Shown piece by piece: positions 1 through 8,820 of a stretch of DNA of 64,000 nt. The number at the start of each line of letters is the position of its first letter. Within the stretch, counting starts at the first letter, position 1. A program made the position numbers and the translations under genes. Source of the stretch: Cobetia marina (GTDB lineage: Bacteria; Pseudomonadota; Gammaproteobacteria; Pseudomonadales; Halomonadaceae); contig NZ_CP017114.1 in NCBI RefSeq assembly GCF_001720485.1, positions 682,001 through 746,000 on the forward strand, given 5' to 3'. The notes below the pieces were generated by a model. That model had not been told where the DNA came from. It did no database searches and saw only the letters and a program-made list of their open reading frames with translations.

Positions 1-1053
1 ATTGCCTACGATGGTTCAGCGGACGAAGATATCGATAGTACAGTCGTGACCAGCTTCGAGGATCTCGACGATACGCTTGCTGCCACGGTCCAATCACCCG
101 TCAGTGGTCAGCTGGTATCAGGCAGTTCCGTAGATGGCAGTTTGTTGGGAGCGGATGGTGGTTATCTGCAGTCGGTCACTGTGGATGGCACTACCTACAG
201 TTATGATCCGGATACCAATGCTGTTTCTGCCACTGGTACCGACAACAGCAGCTACGATGCAGGCAGCCTGGAGTTGACCATCTCGACGGATCTGGGTGGC
301 AGCATGCTGTTCAATCTGGGGACCGGTGACTTCTCCTATACGCCGCCGGACAATGTCAGTGCGCGTTCCACGGACAGCTTCGATTACGTCACGGTCGACA
401 ACGACGGGGATACCAACACTTCAAGTGTCAGTATCGACGTCGACAAGCTGTCGGTCCTGATCGGGACCTCTGGCAACGACACCCTGACAGGCGATGGCGA
501 TGGCCCGTTCTATGCCGATTATCTGATTGGCCAGGGCGGCAATGACATCTTGAGTGGCGGTGCGGGCAGCGATCGTCTGGAAGGCGGTAGCGGCAACGAT
601 ACGCTGAGAGGTGGTACCGGCAACGATATCCTGTCCGGTGGCGAGGGCGATGATCTTCTGGTGGGTGGCTCCGGCAACGACATCCTCACCGGTGGCGATG
701 GGGCAGACACCTTCCAGTGGATGAGTGGTGATGACGTCAACAGCGAAGGCGGCATGGCGACGGATACCATCACCGACTTCAGTGTGGCGGATGGCGACGT
801 CATCGATCTGTCGGATCTCCTTCAGTCCAATGGGGACGCCGATGCGCTCTCGAGCTTCCTGCACTTCGAGTCAGATGGGGACGGCGGTACCACCATCGAG
901 ATCAGTGTGGACGGCTCTGGGGGCAGCAATGTCACCCAGGAGATCACTCTGCAGGATGTGGATCTGACATCGGGCGGTGATTCCGATGCCCAGATCATCC
1001 AGTCGCTGCTGGACAGCAACAGTCTCAAGACAAATACCAACGTTGACGGTTGA
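1..1053 (+). CDS. Giant RTX adhesin, C-terminal end (partial, 5' end outside window)
   Basis: The reading frame is open from the first base and ends at TGA 1051-1053, so only about 350 C-terminal residues are present. The first part (to about residue 150) is Asp/Thr/Ser-rich beta-sandwich sequence with the motif FSYTPPDN, typical of the repeats in T1SS-143/VCBS-type adhesins. From about residue 155 to 240 come RTX nonapeptides of the GGxGxDxLx type (GGAGSDRLEG, GGTGNDILSG), which bind calcium. The tail (TDTITDFSVADGDVIDLSDLL) matches the type I secretion C-terminal target domain of LapA/VCA0849-like proteins. The protein is expected to be exported by the LapBCE genes downstream and held at the outer membrane until LapG cleaves its N-terminus, which is not in this window. 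The family assignment is strong; the size and ligand are unknown. Confidence 0.9.
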   Translation: MAYDGSADEDIDSTVVTSFEDLDDTLAATVQSPVSGQLVSGSSVDGSLLGADGGYLQSVTVDGTTYSYDPDTNAVSATGTDNSSYDAGSLELTISTDLGGSMLFNLGTGDFSYTPPDNVSARSTDSFDYVTVDNDGDTNTSSVSIDVDKLSVLIGTSGNDTLTGDGDGPFYADYLIGQGGNDILSGGAGSDRLEGGSGNDTLRGGTGNDILSGGEGDDLLVGGSGNDILTGGDGADTFQWMSGDDVNSEGGMATDTITDFSVADGDVIDLSDLLQSNGDADALSSFLHFESDGDGGTTIEISVDGSGGSNVTQEITLQDVDLTSGGDSDAQIIQSLLDSNSLKTNTNVDG

Positions 1054-1063
1054 TGCAAAAGAT

Positions 1064-1094
1064 AAGGGAGATGGCTTAGGCCATCTCCCTTTTA
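1064..1094 (+). terminator. Rho-independent terminator after the adhesin gene
   Basis: A 12-bp perfect stem (aagggagatggc / gccatctccctt) closes on a TTAG loop and runs into a short T stretch, 10 bases after the adhesin stop. It should end the adhesin transcript, so lapB depends on read-through or on a promoter in the roughly 55 bases before its start. Confidence 0.85.
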
Positions 1095-1150
1095 TTGCAT
1101 TAGACTTCACCGAATGAATGTCTGCGAAGTGCCCCACTAAGGAGGACAGG

Positions 1151-3325
1151 TTGAGCGATCAACCCACGCCATTGAGACCAGAGCCGGTCGGCGAAAGAGA
1201 GGGCGACCCTCTGCTGAATGCGCTGGTGTTCATGGCGCGTTACCACGGCAATCCCCGGTCAGCCGCCGTGCTGACAGACGGACTGCCGATGGAGGACGGG
1301 CGTTTGCCTCTGGCGCTTGTCAGCCGTGCAGCCGCGCGTGCCAATCTGAGCGCCAAACTGGTCAATCAACAGATCACCGCGATCAGCGATCTGTTGATGC
1401 CCTGCATTCTGATGTTGAATGAAGGGCGCGCTGTCGTGCTGCTGGAAGTGGATGCCAAGACAGAAAAGGCGCGAATCCATCAACCGGAAGCGGAAGGCGA
1501 TGCATGGATCGAACTGGAAACGCTGACGGCACGCCATGATGGACGAGTGGTCTACCTGAAGCAGGAACACCGTTTCGATGAGCGCGCCCCGGAAACGCTG
1601 GAACAGAGCGATGGCCACTGGTTCTGGTCGACGCTGAAGCTCTCGACGCCTATCTATCGTGACGTGATTCTGGCCTCTGTCCTGATCAATCTGTTTGCCG
1701 TGGCATCGCCACTGTTCGTGATGAATGCCTATGACAAGGTGGTGCCCAATCTGGCGTTCAACACCTTGTGGGTCATGGCGACGGGCATGGCGATCATCAT
1801 GGTATTCGATTTCGTGATGCGGCAGACGCGTGCCTATTTCATGGATACCGCCGGCAAGAAGTCCGAGGTGCTGCTGACTTCCAAGCTGTTTGCCAAGACC
1901 ATGAATCTGCGCATGGAGTCGCGCCCCGGCTCCGTGGGCGGCTATGTGAAGCATCTCCAGGAATTCGATTCCATTCGCGAGTTCTTCACGTCAGCGACGT
2001 TGACCACACTCGTCGACCTGCCGTTTGCGCTGCTGTTTCTCGCCATCATCTGGATCGTCGCCGGGCCCCTGGTACTTGTCCCCCTGATAGCTCTCGTCAT
2101 CCTGCTGATCTACAGCCTGGCGATACAGAGACCGCTTCGCAACAGCATCGAGAAGGGCTCGCGGCTGGCGACCGAGCGCAATGCGCGTCTCGTGGAAGCG
2201 GTCTCGGGGCTCGAGAGCCTCAAGCTGGCCAATGCTCAGGGAGAGACCCAGCGCCGCTATGAGCGTGCGGTGGGTCAGATCGCTCATTGGGGGGTGAAGA
2301 GCCGCAATCTGACGACATCCGTCAGCTCGCTGAGCATGTCATTGACGCAGGCCACCACGGTGGCACTGGTCGTGTTCGGGGTCTATCTGATCGCGGATGC
2401 ACGACTCTCGGTGGGTGGGTTGATTGCCGCGGTCATGCTTTCCGGGCGTGCGCTTCAGCCCTTGGGGCAACTGGCGCTGCTGATTACCCGTATCGGGCAG
2501 ACGCGCAGTGCCATGAGTGCGCTTGAGCAGATCATGGCGTTGCCTGAAGAGGCAGAAGATCGTCGTTACGTGCATCGCGAGACACTGCAGATGCGGATCG
2601 AGTTCGATCGTGTCGGCTTCGCCTATGCGCCCAACACGCCGCCGGCGGTGACCGATATCTCGTTGACCATCGAGCCAGGCGAGCGAGTGGCCATCATCGG
2701 CCGTATCGGTGCCGGCAAGAGCACCCTGCAGCGCCTGATCTGCGGACTCTATCGCGCTACCGCCGGCAGCGTGCGAGTCGATGGTCTTGACCTCAACCAG
2801 ATCCATCCCGCCGATGTCCGGCGTCATATCGGGCATGCCGGTCAGGACAGTGCGCTGTTCTTCGGCTCTATCCGCGACAACATCACCCTGGGGCAGCCGC
2901 ATGCCAGTGATACCCAGATTGAGCTTGCGGCCGATGCTGCCGGCGTGACCGAGTTCACTCGCCATCACCCGGAGGGACTTGATCGCCAGGTCGGGGAAGG
3001 GGGACGGATGCTGTCCAGTGGCCAACGTCAGACGGTCCTGATGGCTCGGGCGCTTCTGATGCGACCGCCGCTGCTGTTGCTCGATGAGCCCGGTTCGCAC
3101 ATGGACAATCGTGCCGAGCTGCGTCTGAGGCGTATGCTCAAGTCATTGCCGCGTACCCAGACCATGGTGCTGGTGACGCACAAGAGCAGCATGCTGGAAG
3201 TGGTAGACCGCGTCATCGTGATGGAAGGTGGGCGTATCGTCGCTGACGGTCCCAAGGACAAGGTATTGAATGCCTTGAATGAAAGGCGTGTGTCCGGGCG
3301 CAAGCAGGAGGCTCAACGTGGCTAA
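1151..3325 (+). CDS. lapB: LapB-type type I secretion ABC transporter (ATPase/permease)
   Basis: Inner-membrane ABC exporter of a type I secretion system that drives export of the adjacent adhesin. Of 724 residues, the first 130 or so form a C39-peptidase-like domain in which the catalytic Cys is missing (NALVFMARYHG where peptidases have a Cys). A membrane domain follows (hydrophobic from about residue 175), then an ATPase domain with Walker A GRIGAGKST (about 517), a slightly altered signature LSSGQ and Walker B LLLLDEP. The TTG start at 1151 is chosen because AAGGAGG lies 5 bases upstream; an in-frame ATG at 1118 has no ribosome site. The end overlaps lapC by 8 bases, indicating translational coupling. 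Length and order match LssB/LapB family proteins (TIGR03375-type). Confidence 0.93.
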   Translation: MSDQPTPLRPEPVGEREGDPLLNALVFMARYHGNPRSAAVLTDGLPMEDGRLPLALVSRAAARANLSAKLVNQQITAISDLLMPCILMLNEGRAVVLLEVDAKTEKARIHQPEAEGDAWIELETLTARHDGRVVYLKQEHRFDERAPETLEQSDGHWFWSTLKLSTPIYRDVILASVLINLFAVASPLFVMNAYDKVVPNLAFNTLWVMATGMAIIMVFDFVMRQTRAYFMDTAGKKSEVLLTSKLFAKTMNLRMESRPGSVGGYVKHLQEFDSIREFFTSATLTTLVDLPFALLFLAIIWIVAGPLVLVPLIALVILLIYSLAIQRPLRNSIEKGSRLATERNARLVEAVSGLESLKLANAQGETQRRYERAVGQIAHWGVKSRNLTTSVSSLSMSLTQATTVALVVFGVYLIADARLSVGGLIAAVMLSGRALQPLGQLALLITRIGQTRSAMSALEQIMALPEEAEDRRYVHRETLQMRIEFDRVGFAYAPNTPPAVTDISLTIEPGERVAIIGRIGAGKSTLQRLICGLYRATAGSVRVDGLDLNQIHPADVRRHIGHAGQDSALFFGSIRDNITLGQPHASDTQIELAADAAGVTEFTRHHPEGLDRQVGEGGRMLSSGQRQTVLMARALLMRPPLLLLDEPGSHMDNRAELRLRRMLKSLPRTQTMVLVTHKSSMLEVVDRVIVMEGGRIVADGPKDKVLNALNERRVSGRKQEAQRG

Positions 3326-4700
3326 GGCACCGATTGAACAGCGCGATCTTCACCACCTGGATGACGTAAGCTCAGCCGTTCTGCTGGCGACCCCCTGGAA
3401 GTCACGCATCCTGATCTGGATGGTGCTGGCCTTCATCGTGGTGTTCGTCATCTGGGCCAGCCAGGCGAGCCTGGAGGTCGTGACGCGAGGTTCCGGCAAG
3501 GTGGTGCCCTCCACCCACCTCCAGGTCGTGCAGAATCTGGAAGGGGGGATCGTGCGCGAGATCTACATCAAGGAAGGGCAGATCGTGTCGCCCGGAGAGC
3601 CCTTGCTGCGCATTGATGACACCAGCGCCGGTTCCGACCTGCGCGAGCGTGTCTCGACCCTGGATGGCCTGCAGGCCACCATCATCCTGTACGACACCGA
3701 GCTGGATTCCATCGCGGTGGACGCCTCTGCCGATGACTGGAAGGACCAGGTCGTCATGACCCGCGTCCCCCTGCCATTCGATGAGGAGTTCAAGACTCGC
3801 AGTCCTGCACTTGTCGCGCGTGCGATGACCGCCTATCGCACCCACCTCAACCAGTTGAACAGTGGCTTGAATGGCTCTCGTGAGCAGATTCTGCAGAAGG
3901 AGCAGGAGCTGAGAGAGCTGAAGTCACGCATCAATAGCCTGGAGCGCAGCTACCAGCTGTCACGTCGTGAGCTCAACATGACAGCACCGCTGGTACGTGA
4001 AGGCGTGGTATCGCAAGTCGATCTGCTCAAGATCCAGCGTGAGGTGAATGATCTGCGGGGGGATCTGGAGTCGGCGCGACTGGCAGTGCCCGGCAAGCAG
4101 TCGGAGCTGGATGAGGCCATCTCGAATCGTGTCGGTGTTGCCCAGGAATTTCGCTCGCGTGCAGCAGATGAGCTGGCCAAGACTCAGGCGGATCTCGGGC
4201 GATTGCGTGAGGGGCGTACCAGTCTTCAGGACCGTCTTGACCGTACTTTGGTGACGTCTCCCGTTCAGGGGGCCATCAAGACCTTGAATATCAATACCAT
4301 AGGCGGGGTCATCGAGCCTGGCGAAGATCTGATGGAAATCGTTCCCATCGAAGATCAGCTGCTGGTCCAGGCCCGGGTGGCACCCAAGGACATCGGCTTC
4401 CTGCGTATTGGCCAGCCTGCCGTGGTCAAGCTGTCCGCCTACGACTTCACCATCTATGGGGGGCTCGAAGGCGAGGTGGAGCAGATCAGTGCCGACACCG
4501 TTCAGGATGAAGAAGGCAACAGCTTTTATGAAATCAAGGTGCTCACGGAGCAGAACCACCTTGGAAGTGACTCAGACCCGCTCACGATCATCCCGGGCAT
4601 GCAGGCCAGCGTGGATGTCATCACCGGTGAGCAGACCATCCTGCAGTACCTGATGAAGCCGATTCTGCGCGCCAGGCAAGGTGCCTTGCGTGAACGTTGA
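3318..4700 (+). CDS. lapC: LapC/HlyD-type membrane fusion protein of the type I secretion system
   Basis: Periplasmic adaptor linking the LapB ABC transporter to the outer-membrane channel. One N-terminal membrane helix (ILIWMVLAFIVVFVIWA, about residues 31-47) is followed by a biotinyl-lipoyl half (VVQNLEGGIVREIYIKEGQIV), a long coiled-coil hairpin rich in Leu, Glu and Arg (about 180-310), and the second lipoyl half plus beta-barrel (TPVQ-like TSPVQGAIKTL, then PGEDLMEIVP). The 460-residue length is normal for HlyD-family type I adaptors. The GTG start at 3318 is preferred because AGGAGG lies 6 bases before it and it overlaps the lapB stop; a start at 3279 would add a tail not expected in the family. 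Confidence 0.93.
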   Translation: MAKAPIEQRDLHHLDDVSSAVLLATPWKSRILIWMVLAFIVVFVIWASQASLEVVTRGSGKVVPSTHLQVVQNLEGGIVREIYIKEGQIVSPGEPLLRIDDTSAGSDLRERVSTLDGLQATIILYDTELDSIAVDASADDWKDQVVMTRVPLPFDEEFKTRSPALVARAMTAYRTHLNQLNSGLNGSREQILQKEQELRELKSRINSLERSYQLSRRELNMTAPLVREGVVSQVDLLKIQREVNDLRGDLESARLAVPGKQSELDEAISNRVGVAQEFRSRAADELAKTQADLGRLREGRTSLQDRLDRTLVTSPVQGAIKTLNINTIGGVIEPGEDLMEIVPIEDQLLVQARVAPKDIGFLRIGQPAVVKLSAYDFTIYGGLEGEVEQISADTVQDEEGNSFYEIKVLTEQNHLGSDSDPLTIIPGMQASVDVITGEQTILQYLMKPILRARQGALRER

Positions 4701-4733
4701 TCATGGACATGAAGTATTCAAGGGCAACCCATA

Positions 4734-6038
4734 ATGAAAAAGACACTCTTGGCATTGAGCGTGATGGCGGGGATGAGTTCCAGTCTCTCCGCCTCTGCGC
4801 AGTCATTGGAAGAAGCCGTTTCCAAGGCAGTGATGGAAAATCCGCGTACCCGCTTGCAGGTGACCCGTCATATCCAGCGTCTGGAAGAAGCGGAAGTCCA
4901 GCGTGGGGCCTATCGCCCGACGGTCGATCTGACCGGACGACTGGGCTATGGCAAGTTCGACTCCGAGGATGATGGGGTCAATGACGAGGATGACTGGCAC
5001 GATTATCGTCGGTTGGATCTCACCATTCGCCAGCTGCTCTGGGACGGTGACACCACGATCGAGCGCATCCGTCAGGCAGAGACCGAAGCTGACTATCAGC
5101 GCCTGCAGACGGCCGCCGAAGCCAATGAAGTCGCGTTGGATACGGCCGGGGCCTATCTGGATGTCATGCGTGATGAGCTGATTCTCAAATATGCGCAGGC
5201 CAATCTCGATGCGCACCGTCGTATTTCCAGTGATATCGGGCGTCGTGCAGAGTCCGGTCTCGGCGCACGCAGTGACGTGCGTCAGGTGGATGGCCGCCTG
5301 GCCAATGCCGAGGCCAGCGTGCTGTCCGCCCGGAACAACCTCGAGGATTCCCGCTCGGCGTATCTGCGTCTGGTCGGTGAGCTGCCCACGGATCTGAACC
5401 TCCCCAGCCTCGATACCGATCTGATCAGTGCCGATGTGGAGAGTGCCTATGTCCAGGCCAATCAGCGCAACCCCCTGCTGGCAGCGGCACGGGTGTCCAT
5501 TGATGCGGCTCGTCATGAGGTGAACGCTGAGAAGGGTGACAACTACCCGGAATTCAGCATCGAAGGCAATCGCACGCTGACGGACGATTATGATCAGGAC
5601 GAGAGCAGTTCCGATGACTGGAGCGTCGAACTGGTCATGCGCTACAACCTGTATCGCGGTGGGCGGGATCAGGCCGAGATTCGCGGACGCCAGGCGGCGC
5701 TGGAAACCGTCGAGCATGACAATGATCGCGTGATGCGCGATGTGCGTGACGAGATCCGACTGGCCTGGAATGCACGCGAGAATCTCAAGCGTCAGATCGA
5801 TTATCTGGAAAGCTATGTGCGTGCCGCGACGGATACGCGCGAAAGTTATCGCAAGCAGTTCGATATCGGCCGCAGGACGCTGCTGGATCTGCTGGACAGC
5901 GAAAGTGAGCTGTTCACTTCGCAGCAGAATCTGATTCGTGCACGTTTTGACCTGGAAACGGCCAACTATCGCTTGTTGTCCGCGACAGGTGCATTGCTGG
6001 ATTCAATGAACGTTGCCGTACCGACCCGACAGGGTTGA
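4734..6038 (+). CDS. lapE: TolC-family outer-membrane channel of the adhesin secretion system (LapE-like)
   Basis: Outer-membrane export channel of 434 residues. It begins with a signal peptide (MKKTLLALSVMAGMSSSLSASA) cut near residue 22, then SLEEAVSKAVMENP, the usual first helix of TolC proteins. Two repeated outer-membrane efflux protein (OEP) halves follow; the second starts near residue 240 (AYVQANQRNPLLAAARVSI) and contains the barrel strand VELVMRYNLYRGGRDQ and the terminal helix with FDIGRRTLLDLLDSESELF. It lies 33 bases after lapC and in the same orientation, so it is probably the dedicated third component of this secretion system rather than a general TolC. Confidence 0.92.
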   Translation: MKKTLLALSVMAGMSSSLSASAQSLEEAVSKAVMENPRTRLQVTRHIQRLEEAEVQRGAYRPTVDLTGRLGYGKFDSEDDGVNDEDDWHDYRRLDLTIRQLLWDGDTTIERIRQAETEADYQRLQTAAEANEVALDTAGAYLDVMRDELILKYAQANLDAHRRISSDIGRRAESGLGARSDVRQVDGRLANAEASVLSARNNLEDSRSAYLRLVGELPTDLNLPSLDTDLISADVESAYVQANQRNPLLAAARVSIDAARHEVNAEKGDNYPEFSIEGNRTLTDDYDQDESSSDDWSVELVMRYNLYRGGRDQAEIRGRQAALETVEHDNDRVMRDVRDEIRLAWNARENLKRQIDYLESYVRAATDTRESYRKQFDIGRRTLLDLLDSESELFTSQQNLIRARFDLETANYRLLSATGALLDSMNVAVPTRQG

Positions 6039-6044
6039 GTCGCT

Positions 6045-6072
6045 CACGGCACCATCAGGAAGTGGTGCCGTG
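6045..6072 (+). other. Perfect hairpin between lapE and lapD
   Basis: Ten-base arms CACGGCACCA and TGGTGCCGTG flank an 8-base loop in the 63-base gap between the two genes. No T-tract follows, so it is not a standard terminator; it may be an RNA-processing or stability element that sets the ratio of secretion genes to lapD/lapG. Confidence 0.5.
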
Positions 6073-6101
6073 GTCATACTGACGGCTGATGAGGAAATCA
6101 G

Positions 6102-8027
6102 ATGAGTCTTTCGCGCCGCCTGTTTACCTTGATGTTGTTGGTGCTGTTGGTGTTTTCCTTCGGTATCTTCTTCATTCAGGTCAACAATACCCGTGATTCA
6201 CTGGCCGAACGACAGCGTGTCGAGCTCTCGAATCTCGCCCAGAGCCTGAGTCTTGCACTGGTGCCGCATGTCGAGCTTGGTGATGCTGCCAGCGCGGAAA
6301 CCCTGATTCGCGCCACCCTGGATGGTGGATATGTCCGGGATATCCAGCTGGAAAGCGTCGCGCTCCCGGCCCCCATCGCGTTTGACATCACACGAGAAAG
6401 CCAGGCACCCGAGTGGTTTCAGCAGATGATTCCCATGCCGGTAGAAACGGTCACCCGTGAATTGCCGGGTGGGTGGGCCTCTCTGGGGACGATCTCGCTG
6501 ACGGGAGAGCCGGCCCAGGGGCACGATGACCTCTGGAAGCTCGCCAAACGGCTCGGACTCTGGTTGCTGTTGGGGGGCTTGTTGACCCTGCTGGTGGCCT
6601 CGCTGGTCATGCGTCGCCTGCTGCGCCCTCTGGACCGCCTCTCCGCACGTCTCAACGAGATGGAGACACAGCGTTTCGACGCGCCTCTGGAGGAAACCAG
6701 TGTCAAGGAGCTGCGTGGCATCACGTCGGCGGTCAATCGACTCGGGCAGCGTCTGCATACCCAGTTCGAGGCTCAGGCGGCGCAGTTGGCGCGCCTGCAG
6801 CGCCAGGCAGAACAGGACGCTGTCTCGGGGCTTGGCAACCGTGGTTACCTCAATCGTGCAGTGGATGAATGGCTGAGTGAGCCTCTGGGAGGCAGCTTCG
6901 CACTGTTGCGGGTCGCGCAGCTTGAAGTCGTCTATCAGGAGCAGGGCTACAAGGGACGCGATGCACTGCTGCGCGCCATCGCCCAGCGGCTTGAGCAGCG
7001 TGAGCTGGCCGGGGAGCCCATCGTGGCAGGGCGATTGGCCAATCATGACTTCGGCTTGCTGTTGCCAGAAGCCGATGAGTCCGCGCTGCAGGCCTTCTTG
7101 AAGGGCATCACCGAAGATATCGATCGACTGCTGGATGCCAATCCCATGGCGAACAGCCGCCCGATCGGTTGTGTCATCGGGGCGGCAAGGCGAGAGCCGG
7201 GCATGACCCGCACCCAGTTGTTCACGGTGGCGGACACGACCTTGCTGCAGGCCATCGAGCATGGCAGCAGCGTCGCGCTTGCCGAGGAAGGGGATCAGGC
7301 GCGTCCACGCGGCGAATGGCGAGACGTCATCGAGCAGTCGCTGGAGCGCCCTGATGGGCTCGATTTCGTGGCGCAGCCCGTGCTGTTCAATGATGGCAGT
7401 GAGCTGCACCGGGAGCTGTTCGCGCGTCTGCGTGAAGGGGACCAGCTGCACCGAGCCGGCGATTTCCTGCCGGTCGTGCGCCATTTCCGTCTGGGAGCAC
7501 GCTTCGACCTGCATGCGCTGGAGTGGCTGGCTGCCCATGTCGATGGCATCGAGGCCCCACGTCTGGCGCTCAACCTCACCGAGGAGACGCTGGATGATGA
7601 GGCGAGCTTCTCGGGACTCATCAGCTGGTTGGGAGTCCATCCGCGTCTCTGCAAGCGTCTGGATATAGAAGTGTCGGAAAGCATCGCGCTTCGCCATCTG
7701 GAGCGCGTCAAGCTGCTGTTCCGGCGTGCACGCCGGCTGGGCGCGCGTGGAGGCATTGACCGCTTTGCACGTGAGCTGAAGGAGCTCAGTTATCTGGAGG
7801 CGCTGCGTCCGGACTACGTCAAGATCGATCAGGCATTCTTCAAGCGTGACGATGTGGACACCGAGCTGTTGCAAAGCCTGTGCATGACGGCGCATCAGGT
7901 CGAGTCTCTGGTGATCGTGACACGGGTCGAATCCGAACAGGACCAGGCGCGCGTGATGTCCCTTGGCGCCGACGGCTATCAGGGCTATGTGGCACCGGCC
8001 GTCGATGTCATGGCGAGGAAGCCCTGA
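6102..8027 (+). CDS. lapD: LapD-like cyclic-di-GMP receptor with degenerate GGDEF and EAL domains
   Basis: Inner-membrane receptor that binds cytoplasmic cyclic-di-GMP and in response sequesters the periplasmic protease LapG, keeping the adhesin on the cell surface. The 641 residues read: membrane helix 1 (about 6-27), a periplasmic LapD/MoxY-type domain containing LVPHVELGDAASAETLIRATLDGGY, helix 2 (about 147-170), a HAMP linker, a GGDEF-like domain whose signature is ANHDF (about 313), and an EAL-like domain in which the catalytic EAL is replaced in HRELF (about 437). Both enzyme signatures are lost, as in Pseudomonas LapD, so it should be a receptor and not an enzyme. GAGGAA lies about 6 bases before the ATG. 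lapG follows after 23 bases. Confidence 0.93.
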   Translation: MSLSRRLFTLMLLVLLVFSFGIFFIQVNNTRDSLAERQRVELSNLAQSLSLALVPHVELGDAASAETLIRATLDGGYVRDIQLESVALPAPIAFDITRESQAPEWFQQMIPMPVETVTRELPGGWASLGTISLTGEPAQGHDDLWKLAKRLGLWLLLGGLLTLLVASLVMRRLLRPLDRLSARLNEMETQRFDAPLEETSVKELRGITSAVNRLGQRLHTQFEAQAAQLARLQRQAEQDAVSGLGNRGYLNRAVDEWLSEPLGGSFALLRVAQLEVVYQEQGYKGRDALLRAIAQRLEQRELAGEPIVAGRLANHDFGLLLPEADESALQAFLKGITEDIDRLLDANPMANSRPIGCVIGAARREPGMTRTQLFTVADTTLLQAIEHGSSVALAEEGDQARPRGEWRDVIEQSLERPDGLDFVAQPVLFNDGSELHRELFARLREGDQLHRAGDFLPVVRHFRLGARFDLHALEWLAAHVDGIEAPRLALNLTEETLDDEASFSGLISWLGVHPRLCKRLDIEVSESIALRHLERVKLLFRRARRLGARGGIDRFARELKELSYLEALRPDYVKIDQAFFKRDDVDTELLQSLCMTAHQVESLVIVTRVESEQDQARVMSLGADGYQGYVAPAVDVMARKP

Positions 8028-8050
8028 TAGACAGCCAGGGGCTGGTCGCC

Positions 8051-8719
8051 ATGTGGCAGAGACGCTGCTTCAGCTGGCTGATCGCCTGGGTATTGATGCT
8101 GTTCACGGTCGGTTCCGTACTGGCCCGCGATACGCAGGCACAACGTTTCATCGAGGTCTATGGTCAACCGGGGTGGGCGAGAGTCCAGCAATGGGAGCAG
8201 CTGCTCGTGGATCTCGACGGGCAGCCGGCCAGGCGTCAGCTCAGTGAGGTCAATGATTTCTTCAACCGGATGCATTTCACCGATGACATGCGCGTCTGGG
8301 GGAAGGAGGATTACTGGGCGACCCCGCTTGAGTTCCTGGGGGCCGGCGCAGGGGACTGCGATGATTTTGCCATGGCCAAGTATCTGACATTGCGTCAGCT
8401 GGGCGTGCCGGAGAGTTCCTTGCGCCTGCACTACGTCAAGGCATTGAGGCTCAATCAGTTCCACATGGTCGTCACCTATCAGGGCGCGGGCATGTCGATG
8501 CCTGATGTGCTGGACAACCTCAACAGCTCCATCCTGCCGGCCAGTGAGCGCACCGATCTCCTGCCGATCTACAGCTTCAATGGCAACGCGTTGTGGATGA
8601 GCAAGCGGCTGGAGGGGGGAGAGCGCATCAGCGACAGCCGAGGGCTGTCGAGTCTCACGGACTGGCAACGACGCTACAAGGACGGTGTCCTGAAAGCTCC
8701 CCTGCGCAAGCGCCCCTGA
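8051..8719 (+). CDS. lapG: LapG-like periplasmic cysteine protease (adhesin release)
   Basis: Calcium-dependent transglutaminase-like protease that cuts the N-terminus of LapA-type adhesins when LapD no longer holds it. From the ATG at 8051 the protein has 222 residues with a signal peptide (WLIAWVLMLFTVGSVLA). The triad is visible: Cys103 in GDCDDFA, His138 in NQFHMVV and Asp155 in PDVLDNL; the 35 and 17 residue spacing is close to that of Pseudomonas LapG. The frame stays open upstream into lapD, but the ATG gives the signal peptide at the right place. No strong ribosome site is seen, so coupling to lapD translation is likely. Confidence 0.93.
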   Translation: MWQRRCFSWLIAWVLMLFTVGSVLARDTQAQRFIEVYGQPGWARVQQWEQLLVDLDGQPARRQLSEVNDFFNRMHFTDDMRVWGKEDYWATPLEFLGAGAGDCDDFAMAKYLTLRQLGVPESSLRLHYVKALRLNQFHMVVTYQGAGMSMPDVLDNLNSSILPASERTDLLPIYSFNGNALWMSKRLEGGERISDSRGLSSLTDWQRRYKDGVLKAPLRKRP

Positions 8720-8757
8720 GGCGAGGGGCAGTTCAGCGTCGAAGCGCGACAGGTATC

Positions 8758-8801
8758 AAGCAGAACGCCCCGTGGCCGGACCGCCACGGGGCGTTCTGCT
8801 T
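8758..8801. terminator. Long perfect inverted repeat between convergent genes (bidirectional terminator)
   Basis: Nineteen-base arms (aagcagaacgccccgtggc and its complement) flank a 6-base loop between lapG (+) and the convergent gene at 8821-9234 (-). There is no clear T-tract on either side, but position and stem strength suit a two-way terminator. Confidence 0.7.
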
Positions 8802-8820
8802 CATGCGGTGTCGGATCGCT

